From the NCBI GenBank assembly GCA_963826505.1, contig CAWGXG010000001.1:354406-418405 (forward strand): DNA of 64,000 nt. The letters are read 5' to 3'. How positions within the stretch are numbered: position 1 is the stretch's first letter; each line of letters starts with the position of its first letter. A model generated the notes under the pieces. The model searched no databases. It saw only the letters and a program-made list of their open reading frames with translations, and had not been told where the DNA came from. This DNA comes from CAWGXG01 sp963826505 (lineage in GTDB: Bacteria; Chloroflexota; Anaerolineae; Aggregatilineales; Aggregatilineaceae). Positions 56,596 through 64,000 of the stretch are shown here, in pieces. A program made the position numbers and the translations under genes.

Positions 56596-58645
56596 TCACT
56601 GCCTGCTGCGCAGCGACGATCGCAAATAAGAAATCTCGTCCGCCAGTTCGCGGACCATCGCCCGCAGTTCGCCGACCTCGTCGCCGGGCGCGACTTTCGC
56701 CGGGCGCGACCCGCCGCTGCCCAGCGCGCCTTCGCCGGCGCTCAGAAATTCGTCCACCCACCGATCGATCTCAGCGCGATCGACGTTCAGGCGCAGCGCC
56801 ACGACCGAGGGCGACGTTTCGCCCCGCAAGATACTCAGCACGGTCTCGGCTTTGTCGCCGGGCCGGACGCGCCTCCGTGCGACGCGGCTCGGGCTGCGCC
56901 GCCGGCGCACCGACTGCGCCCCGGGTCCGCACGCTGCGCGCCGCGCCGCCGCGCGCATCCACCACGATGCCATATTCTTTTTCGGCCATGTCCGGCGTCA
57001 CGTAGCCGTTTTGCACGTCGCTCAGCACTTCTTCTTCCGGGCGCAGGTGCGGATCGCCGTAGCCGCCGCCGGTACCCGTCACCAGCCGGGCCACTTCGCC
57101 GCGCTTGAGCGGATATTGCGCCGTCTTGCCGAAAACCTTGTGCGAGCCGTCGGCGTGGATCATCTCCATGTAATTGCGCGAGCCCTGTTGTCCGCCCTTC
57201 AGCCCCCAGGGCAGGTATTTGAAGCGCCCAAAGGTCCCGGTCACCAGCGCTTCCTCGGACGTCATGCGGTAGTCGCGCACCAGCCCGCGCCCACCCCGGA
57301 AACGCCCCGCGCCGCCCTCGGCGATATTGAGCGAAAATTGGTCGACCATGACGCCGTAGCGCGTCTCGCCGACTTCGACCGGGACCACGTAGGTTTCGCC
57401 GTCGCCGATGCAGACCAGCGCGTTCTCGCCGTCGCGGTCGACGCCCGCGCCCCAGCCGCCCGCCTGCGGCTCGACCAGGATGAACAGCTCGCCGGTGTCG
57501 GGGTGGATGCCCGATACGACTGTGCCGCACACGCTGAGGAAATGGCCCATCGTCAGCCGATCCGGCAGCACGGGAGCCAATGCCTGCCACACCAGATCGG
57601 ACGCGAAGATCATCGTCTCCCAATAGGTCGAGACGGGCGCGGGACGGTGCGCGGTGATGATGGTGCGCTCCGGGCAGATGATTTCCAGCGGGCGGAAACA
57701 GCCGTCGTTGGCCGGGATGGCCGGATCGGTCAGCGCCTTGAAGACGACGCGCACGGCGGATTCCAGGCCGGTGCGCCCGGCGTTGATCGGTCCCGGCACC
57801 TGATCGTGCGAGCCGGTGAAATCGCAGATGAATTTCTCCCCGGTGACGGTGACCTTGACGCGCATCTCGAACGGCCCGTTGCCGACCCCGTCATCATCGA
57901 TGTAATCGACCGCCTCGTAGACGCCTTTGGGAATTTTGGCGAGCTGCTGGCGCGTCATCTCCTCGCCGTAATCCATCAGGGCTTCGATGCTGTACAGCAT
58001 GGTATCCAGGCCGTAGCGGTCGCACAGATCGACGAAGCGCCGTTCGGCGATGCGCAGCGAAGCCGCTTGCGCCTGCATATCGCCAATGCTCATATCCGGC
58101 GTGCGCACGTTGACGCGGATCAGGTCGATCAGCGCCTGGTTGACGACACCCTTGTCGAAGAGCTTCATGCACGGGAATTGCAGCCCTTCCTGCCAGACGT
58201 CGGTCGAGTTGGTCGTCCAGCTTCCCGCGGCCATCCCGCCGACCTCGGTCCAGTGGGCTTTGTTGGCGGCAAAGGCGACCAACTGCCCCTGGTAAAAGAT
58301 CGGCATGACCAGCGACACGTCCGACAGGTGCGTGCCGCCGCCCGTATACGGGTCGTTGGTGATGATGATGTCGTTGGGCGCGATGTTCTCGCGACCAAAC
58401 TTATCGAGCACGCTCTTGGCGGCGAAGGTCAGCGTACCCAGAAAACCGGCCACGCCGTTGCCCTGTGTGATCAGGTCGCCGTTGGCGTCGAGCAAGCCGG
58501 ACGCGTAGTCCAGGACCTCGTAAATGATCGTGCTCATGCTGGTGCGCTGCATGGCGATGAACATCTCGTCCCCAATCGCGACCAGCGATTCCTTGATGAT
58601 TTCCAGCGTAAAGGGGTCTACCTGCTCGTGTCCATTGTTTGCCAT
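56596..58645 (-). CDS. hyuB: Hydantoinase B/oxoprolinase-type enzyme with possible HTH-like C-terminus (frameshifted)
   Basis: The HyuB subunit of ATP-dependent hydantoinase/oxoprolinase or acetone carboxylase-like enzymes. The family core is complete: YASGLLDANGDLITQGNG, NDPYTGGGTHLSDVSLV, FTGSHDQVPGPINAG, CFRPLEIICP and GGYGDPHLRPEEEVLSDVQNGYVT. At a GGG run near 56860 the frame shifts, and the corrected end adds about 85 residues with a transposase-type HTH (ETVLSILRGE, VALRLNVDRAEIDRWVDEFL) and a helical tail. Without the correction the protein ends at 56771. The usual partner HyuA is not in the window. A second hyuB follows upstream. Confidence 0.82.
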
Positions 58646-58663
58646 ATCGTTCTCCTTACCCGG

Positions 58664-60097
58664 TTAGCTGCCAGGGTGCGCCCGTGTGAGCGCCCCGGTG
58701 TGTGCATTCATAACCGCCCCGTAATCGCGCGCGGCCATCTCGGCTGTGATCAGACCGTCGCGCAGATCGCGGCTGATCTCGTCCAGCGGGCGAGAGTGCG
58801 GATCGCCATAGCCGCCGCCCGTGCCGGTGACCATACGCGCCACGTCGCCGCGCGCCAGCCGGTATTGGGCCACTTTGCCAAAGGTGTGCGAAGTTCCGTC
58901 GGCGTGGAGCATCACCATCTGGTTGGGCGATCCGGATTGGCCGCCCGCCATGCCCCACGGCACAAATTTCGAGCGTCCGAACGTCCCGGTGACGTAGGCT
59001 TCGTCCGCCGTGATGCGATAATCGCGCAGCAGGCCGCGCCCGCCCCGGTAGCGTCCCGCGCCGCCATCACAGATGTTCAGCGCGAACTGATCGACTCGCA
59101 CGCCGTAGCGCGTCTCGCAAATTTCGACCGGAATAGTATACGTTTCGCCGTCGCCCATCGACGACCAGCGCGTTCTCACCGTCCCGATCGACGCCTGCGC
59201 CCCAGCCGCCCGCCTGCGGCTCCACCAGGATGAACAGCTCGCCCGTGTCGGGATGGATGCCCGAAATCACCGTGCCGCACACGCTCAGAAAATGGCCCAT
59301 CGTCAGACGGTCGGGCAGCACCGGGGCCAGCGCCCGCCATACCAGATCGGCGGCGAAATCCATCGACTCCCAGTAGATCGACGTCGGCGCGGGACGCGCC
59401 GCCGTGACCAGCGTGCCGTCCGGACAGATCACCTCCAGCGGGCGGAAACAGCCCTCGTTGGCCGGGATGGCCGGGTCGGTCAGCGCTTTGAAAATGACGC
59501 GCACCGCCGCTTCCAGCCCGGAACGCCCGGAGTTGATCGGGCCAGGGACCTGGGGGTGCGAGCCGGTGAAATCGCAGCGAAAGCGGTCCTCCGTGACGGT
59601 CACCTCGCACGCACATCTCGAACGGCCCGTTGCCCAGCCCATCATCGTCCACGTAATCCACCGCCTCGATACACGCCGTTCGGGATGCGAGCCAACTGCT
59701 GGCGGGTCATCTTCTCGCCATAGTCCATCAGGGCGCCGATGCCGTCCAACACGCCGTCCACCCCGTAGCGCTCGCACAACTCGACGAAACGCCGCTCGGC
59801 CATGCGCAGCGACGCCGCCTGCGCCATCATGTCGCCGATGCTCATGTCCGGCGTGCGCACGTTGGCGCGGATCAGGTCGACCAGCTTCGGATCCAGCTCC
59901 CCACGCTCGTAGAGCTTGATGCACGGGAATTGCATGCCCTTCCTGCCACACGTCGCGCGAGTTCGTCGTCCAACTGCCCGCCGATCCGCCGCCGACCTCG
60001 GTCCAATGCGCCTTGTTGGCGGCAAACGCGACCAGCTGGTCCGCGTAAAAGAACGGCTTGACCAGCGTCACGTCCGACAGGTGCGTCCCGCCGCCGG
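58664..60097 (-). CDS. hyuB: Second hydantoinase B-type gene, 5' end lost at the contig join, four frameshifts
   Basis: A near-copy of the neighbouring hyuB that starts abruptly at GGGTHLSDVTLV, missing about the first 100 residues including NDPYTG. It then runs in pieces through WTEVGG, RTPDMSIGDMMAQAASL, DYVDDDGLGNGPFEM, CFRPLEVICP, GRYRGGRGLLRDYRI and GGYGDPHSRPLDEI to its stop. Frame shifts fall at about 59940, 59665, 59605 and 59160. It lacks the extra C-terminus of its neighbour. Tandem hyuB genes may encode alternative or heteromeric subunits. The damage is best explained by low-quality sequence at a contig end. Confidence 0.8.
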
Positions 60098-60098
60098 A
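60091..60098. other. Chimeric junction between a hyuB gene and an unrelated LysR gene
   Basis: On the left the minus strand reads hyuB from GGGTHLSDV with no upstream part. On the right the plus strand reads the C-terminus of a LysR regulator with no N-terminus. The codon use and gene types change at the same point. Within these 8 bases neither gene can be completed. Confidence 0.85.
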
Positions 60099-60277
60099 GC
60101 ATCGGCATCGTTTTCGACAGTGAATTTGGCGGCGACGCACGCTTTCGCACGATCGAGGTGAGTGACGCAGACCTGACTGTTGGCGAATATGTCGTCTGCC
60201 TACAAGAACGGCGGCGCCTGGCTTTGGTGCGGGCGTTTCTAGATATCGCGCGCGAGTCTTCGCTCAAGCAGCGATAG
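60098..60277 (+). pseudogene. C-terminal fragment of a LysR-family regulator
   Basis: About 59 residues of the effector-domain end of a LysR regulator: IGIVFDSEFGGDARFRTIEV, DADLTVGEYVVCLQERRRL and FLDIARE are typical of alphaproteobacterial members. The DNA-binding half and most of the effector domain are missing at the left junction. It runs towards the EamA gene and ends 8 bases before that gene's stop. The gene was probably intact in its own genome and was cut by the assembly. Confidence 0.8.
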
Positions 60278-60285
60278 TCTGAGCT

Positions 60286-61131
60286 CTATTGCAAACGGAT
60301 CAATACAAGGCCGAAGACGACTACCGCGGCCGCGATAATGCGCGGAGCATGCGGCGGCTCCTTGAGAAATGCGATCGCGATGACTGCGCCGAACAACACG
60401 CTGGTCTCTCGCAACGCCGCGACGATCGCGATCGGCGCAACCGTCATCGCCCAGATGACAATCCAGTACGCGCCGAAAGAGAGCGCGCCACCGAGCAAGC
60501 AGACCCGCCATTGGCGGCCGGCGACCGTGACGAAGGCCCTGCCCCGCCGTGCCAAGGCGAACAGAATCATGCAGCCGGCATCGACAACGGATAGGTCGGC
60601 AACATAGGCATGCGGGTTGTGGGAAACCCGCGCGCCAATGCCATCGACCAGAGAATAGCCGCAGATCGTTGCCGCCGTGAAAAAGGCAAAGCCCAATGCG
60701 CGCCGGTCAATGCGGACGAGGTCGCGGCCGCCGCGCGCCGAGAGCAGGAACACTCCGCCGGCCAGCGTCACCACGCCGATCCAGCTCAATACATTTAGAT
60801 GTTCGCCAACCACCGTGGTCGAGATCACCGCCGTCATCAGCGGGGCCGACCCGCGCGCGATCGGATAGACCTGGCCCATGTCGCCGGTCCGGTAGGCTTC
60901 GCTCAGGCCGATATAATAAGCCTGATGCAGCGCCACCGAACCGAGCACCCAGGGCCACGACGAAAGCGGCAGGACGCCGACAAAGGGCAACAGCGGCAGC
61001 GCGACCACGCCACAGCCGATCACGATAATCGCGGTTGTCGCAAACGGATCGAGCCGTCGTTTAATCAGCGCATTCCAGGTGGCATGGCAGGCGGCTGCGA
61101 AAAGGACGGCCGCAAAGACAAAAGGGTCCAT
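60286..61131 (-). CDS. EamA/DMT-family transporter
   Basis: A 281-residue membrane protein of ten helices in two EamA repeats: VLFAAACHATWNALIKRRLDP, VLGSVALHQAYYIGLSEAY, YPIARGSAPLMTAVIS, then GFAFFTAATICGYSLVDGIG and ALRETSVLFGAVIAIAFLKEP. It probably exports or imports a metabolite. The start lies 1 base after the stop of the FAD/GcvT gene, with AAAGGG as ribosome site, so the two are coupled and may act on the same compound (glycine-betaine related). Confidence 0.88.
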   Translation of the reverse strand: MDPFVFAAVLFAAACHATWNALIKRRLDPFATTAIIVIGCGVVALPLLPFVGVLPLSSWPWVLGSVALHQAYYIGLSEAYRTGDMGQVYPIARGSAPLMTAVISTTVVGEHLNVLSWIGVVTLAGGVFLLSARGGRDLVRIDRRALGFAFFTAATICGYSLVDGIGARVSHNPHAYVADLSVVDAGCMILFALARRGRAFVTVAGRQWRVCLLGGALSFGAYWIVIWAMTVAPIAIVAALRETSVLFGAVIAIAFLKEPPHAPRIIAAAVVVFGLVLIRLQ

Positions 61132-61132
61132 T

Positions 61133-63577
61133 TCACCCTTTCACTTTCGTGCCAGCCGGGTCGTAAGCCGCCTTGAGACTGGCTTGCACCGGCACACGAT
61201 CCCCCGCGATATCGAGTTCGAAATTCGCGTCGAGCAGATCGGGGCCAGCGCCGTTGGTCACCACAAAGCCGAGCGCAACAATGGCGTTGAGTGTGTGGCC
61301 GTAAGCTGCGGACGTCACCTCGCCAACGGGTGCGCCATTGCGCAGGATCAGTTCTCCGCCATGCGCCAGCGGGGTATCGGGGGTCAAGCCGACGAAACTG
61401 AGTAGCCGTTTTGCGAGCGGCTTTGTTTTCGCGGCCACGAGCGCCTCGCGTCCGATGAAATCACCCTTGTCGAACTTGACCGCAAAGCCAAGACCCGCCT
61501 CGAATGGCGTAATATCGGGCGTGAGTTCACGACCCCAGGCGCGATAGCCTTTTTCCAGCCGCAACGACTCGATGGCGTAATAGCCGGCATCGCGCACAGC
61601 GAGGTCGTGGCCGGCTTGCATGATGGCGTCGTAGACGCCGGTCGCGAGTTCGACCGGCACGAACAATTCCCAACCCAGTTCGCCGACATAGGTGCGCCGC
61701 GCGGCCAGAACATTGGCGGGCCCAATGCCGGTTTCACGCACGGCCCCGAACGGAAATGCGTCGTTGTCGAGCGGCGCCTTGGTCAGCCGCTCGAGCAACT
61801 CGCGCGAGCGCGGCCCCATGACGGCAAGTACGGCATAGGCCGAGGTGACGTCGGTGAGATAGGCGTGAGCATCCAGCGGAAGATTGCGGGTGATCCAGTC
61901 GGCGTCGCGCGTCGCCTGTGCCGTTCCGGTGACGATGAGGAAGCGGTCATGCGCAATGCGCGAAATCGTCACGTCGCTCTCGCAGGTGCCGCGATGATTG
62001 AGCATCCCGGTGTAGACGCTGGCGCCGACCGGCACATTCATGTCATTGGCGCACAGATGTTGCAGCACGCTTTGAGCGTCGCGGCCCTGCAGCAGCAATT
62101 TCGCAAATGACGTCAGATCGAACAGCGCGACGGCCTCGCGCGTAGCCTGGTGCTCGGCGGCGGCGAACGGAAACCAGTTCTGCCGTCCGAGCGAATAGTC
62201 GATCTTGGCGTCGGCTTTCGACGGCGCAAAGAAGTTCGGCCGCTCCCAGCCCATCTTGGAGCCAAACACCGCATGCTTGTCGGCCAGCCGATCATAGAGC
62301 GGCGAGCGGCGAAATGGCCGCACCGAGGCAAATTCGCGGTTCGGCCATGGCATCATGTAATGCAGGCCCAGCACTTCCTTGACGCGGTCGTGCAGCAGCG
62401 CGTCATTGTCGTGGAAGCGCGCGAAGCGGCGAATATCGACCGGCCACAAATCGAGCGTAGGCTCACCTTCGACGATCCATTCGGCCAGCGCCCGGCCGGC
62501 ACCACCGCCGGAAGCAATGCCGATCGAATTAAACCCCGCGCCAACAAAGAAGTTTTTCAGTTCCGGCGCCTCGCCCATGATGAAGTTGTTGTCAGGCGTG
62601 AAGCTTTCCGGCCCGTTCATGAAAGTCTTGATCTCGGCCGTCTCCAGCGCCGGTAGCCGGACGAGCGCGTTCTGCATCAGGATTTCGAATTGGTCCCAGT
62701 CGTCCGGCAGTATGCCGAATTCGAAATTCTCAGGGATGCCGTCCATCGCCCAGGGCTTGGCCTCTGGCTCGAAGCCGCCCATCAGCAGGCCGCCGACTTC
62801 TTCCTTGATGTAGATGTAGCCGTCCGGATCGCGCAGGACCGGCAAGTCCGGATGCACGCCCTCGATGCGGCCAGCGACGATATACATATGCTCGGCCGAA
62901 TGCAGCGGCACGGAAACGCCGCACATGCGGCCAACTTGTTTGGCCCATTGTCCGGCGCAGTTGACGACGATGTCGGCTTTGATATCGCCTTTGGCGGTCG
63001 CAACACCGGTCACCGCGCCGTCGCGGGTATGGATTGCCGTCACCCGCGTCTGCTCAAAGATTTTAGCGCCGCCCATACGGGCGCCTTTCGCCAGCGCCTG
63101 CGTGACATCGGTTGGGTTGACCTTGCCGTCGAGCGGCAGCCAAAGCGCACCGACCAGATCGTCGGTACGCATGATCGGATAGCGCTCCGCCGCCTCTTTG
63201 ATCGAAATTAATTCGCAGGCGACGCCTTGCGCGGTGGCGGTCGACGCGATGCGCTTGAACAACACCAGCCGTTCAGCTGTGCGGGCGACCAGAACCGAGC
63301 CGCATTGCTTCCATCCGGTCGCTAGACCGGTTTCAGCCTCAAGCCGCGAATAGAGCTCTGCGGAATATTGAACAAGACGCGTCATGTTCTGATGCGCGCG
63401 CAACTGGCCTACCAGACCCGCGGCATGCCAGGTCGTGCCGCAGGAAAGCCGACCTTGCTCCAGCAAGACGACATCGCGCCAGCCGTGCTTCGTGAGGTGA
63501 TAGGCGACCGAACAGCCCATGACGCCGCCGCCGATGATGACGACCCGCGCGGAATCCGGAATGTCCGATTTGGTCAT
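61133..63577 (-). CDS. FAD/GcvT fusion oxidoreductase (dimethylglycine/sarcosine dehydrogenase-like)
   Basis: An 814-residue enzyme. The N-terminal DAO domain has VVIIGGGVMGCSVAYHL and GTTWHAAGLVG, where the His is the covalent FAD site in dimethylglycine dehydrogenase. PDGYIYIKEEVGGLLMGGFEP and NFIMGEAPELKNFFVGAGFNSIGI follow. Residues about 420-800 form the folate-binding GcvT domain and its C-terminal barrel (GMLNHRGTCESDVTISR, GELGWELFVPVE, EAGLGFAVKFDKGDFIGREAL). It oxidises N-methyl groups and hands formaldehyde to folate. ATG 63577 is preferred. It is common in Rhizobiales. Confidence 0.88.
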   Translation of the reverse strand: MTKSDIPDSARVVIIGGGVMGCSVAYHLTKHGWRDVVLLEQGRLSCGTTWHAAGLVGQLRAHQNMTRLVQYSAELYSRLEAETGLATGWKQCGSVLVARTAERLVLFKRIASTATAQGVACELISIKEAAERYPIMRTDDLVGALWLPLDGKVNPTDVTQALAKGARMGGAKIFEQTRVTAIHTRDGAVTGVATAKGDIKADIVVNCAGQWAKQVGRMCGVSVPLHSAEHMYIVAGRIEGVHPDLPVLRDPDGYIYIKEEVGGLLMGGFEPEAKPWAMDGIPENFEFGILPDDWDQFEILMQNALVRLPALETAEIKTFMNGPESFTPDNNFIMGEAPELKNFFVGAGFNSIGIASGGGAGRALAEWIVEGEPTLDLWPVDIRRFARFHDNDALLHDRVKEVLGLHYMMPWPNREFASVRPFRRSPLYDRLADKHAVFGSKMGWERPNFFAPSKADAKIDYSLGRQNWFPFAAAEHQATREAVALFDLTSFAKLLLQGRDAQSVLQHLCANDMNVPVGASVYTGMLNHRGTCESDVTISRIAHDRFLIVTGTAQATRDADWITRNLPLDAHAYLTDVTSAYAVLAVMGPRSRELLERLTKAPLDNDAFPFGAVRETGIGPANVLAARRTYVGELGWELFVPVELATGVYDAIMQAGHDLAVRDAGYYAIESLRLEKGYRAWGRELTPDITPFEAGLGFAVKFDKGDFIGREALVAAKTKPLAKRLLSFVGLTPDTPLAHGGELILRNGAPVGEVTSAAYGHTLNAIVALGFVVTNGAGPDLLDANFELDIAGDRVPVQASLKAAYDPAGTKVKG

Positions 63578-63610
63578 CACGCGCCTATCCAGCAGCAACA
63601 ACCCGAGCTT

Positions 63611-64000
63611 TTAGCGCGCGAACGACAAAAAGGCGCTAACGACTTTTACATATACATCTCTTTTAAACGGAACGACAAGTTGCGGAACCACAACGAGCCG
63701 TTCCCAGCGCCACATATCAAATTCCGGTTGCTGGCCATCCCGCATAGCGGTCACATCAATTACATGATCCGCGCCGCTAAACCGAAAGGCGAACCATTTT
63801 TGCTTTTGGCCGCGGAACTTGTTGAGCCGGTGAACTGCCTGGCCAGAATACGGAGGGAAATCGTAGGTCATCCAATTTGTTTCAGCGAGAAATTCCGCTT
63901 TCGATACCCCGGTCTCTTCGAAGAGTCACGCCGCGCCGCCTTGAGGGGTTCCTCGCCCTTATCGATGCCACCTTGTGGCATCTGCCATTCGAACCCTGGC
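63611..64000 (-). CDS. rppH: RNA pyrophosphohydrolase (Nudix), 5'-truncated and frameshifted
   Basis: The C-terminal part of an RppH-type Nudix hydrolase, which removes pyrophosphate from mRNA 5' ends. The open end reads FEWQMPQGGIDKGEEPLKAA and, after a one-base loss near 63925, LFEETGV, completing the Nudix box. KFRGQKQKWFAFRFSGADH and EFDMWRWERLVVVPQLVVPFKRDVYVKVV are typical of the alphaproteobacterial protein. The N-terminus lies beyond the right edge. Confidence 0.85.

Noticed and set aside
56852..59233. A 793-residue open frame opposite the hyuB genes
   Set aside because: Antisense to two recognisable hyuB genes, with no family motifs.
60091..64000. Right-hand segment as a genomic island acquired by transfer
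   Set aside because: No mobility gene or repeat, both edge genes cut mid-domain, and error-rich sequence at the join; a chimeric contig is simpler.

Overview
The window looks like metagenome-derived DNA. About the first 60.1 kb is G+C-rich and reads as one genome, most likely a heterotrophic, aerobically respiring Chloroflexota (Anaerolineae-like). This is an inference from gene content: several sugar ABC transporters with LacI/IclR regulators and no local ATPase, a caa3-type oxidase with CtaG, DeoC beside a two-domain aldehyde dehydrogenase, and a Rieske/cytochrome b operon fused to a Psr-like molybdoenzyme operon. The last ~3.9 kb (from about 60,095) reads as alphaproteobacterial (LysR tail, EamA transporter, FAD/GcvT oxidoreductase, RppH). 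It is joined inside a broken hyuB gene, so the contig is probably chimeric there.

Layout. 0-0.9 kb: end of a MacB/Lol-like ABC exporter. 1.1-15.4 kb (+): a sugar or sugar-acid catabolic locus with LacI, an RpiB/LacB-type isomerase, methylmalonate-semialdehyde-dehydrogenase-like ALDH, IclR, Gfo/Idh/MocA dehydrogenase, an IolD/acetolactate-synthase-like TPP enzyme, split transketolase, IlvD/Edd dehydratase and a binding-protein ABC transporter. 15.4-24.8 kb (-): a ten-gene redox operon that starts with an ArsR repressor. It runs on through a triheme cytochrome, two half-size YeeE/YedE sulfur transporters, a Tat-exported molybdopterin enzyme, a four-cluster ferredoxin subunit, NrfD, cytochrome b, a nine-heme cytochrome and a Rieske protein. 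FmdE-like protein lies just upstream. 26.1-31.9 kb (+): caa3 oxidase operon. 32.1-36.6 kb (+): deoC, double ALDH, ROK kinase. 36.7-47.5 kb (-): LacI, ABC importer, two UroD-like proteins, FAD oxidoreductase and GH9. 47.8-60.1 kb: beta-propeller protein, phosphoesterase, Gfo/Idh and MDR dehydrogenases, FAD monooxygenase, SPFH protein and two tandem hydantoinase-B genes.

How they fit together. The 15-25 kb operon and the cox operon together could form a respiratory chain. A reduced sulfur compound would be taken up or handled by the YeeE/YedE pair and oxidised or reduced by the molybdoenzyme. Electrons would pass through NrfD or cytochrome b/Rieske and multiheme cytochromes to the caa3 oxidase. 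The direction and the substrate cannot be read from sequence. The two carbohydrate loci are complete uptake-plus-catabolism units whose substrates I cannot name.

Quality. Many otherwise intact genes are interrupted by single-base frameshifts (about 18 placed below), densest at 54-60 kb next to the chimeric join. They look like consensus errors rather than true pseudogenes, so affected genes are given as CDS with the shift noted. No tRNA, rRNA, CRISPR array or insertion sequence was recognised.
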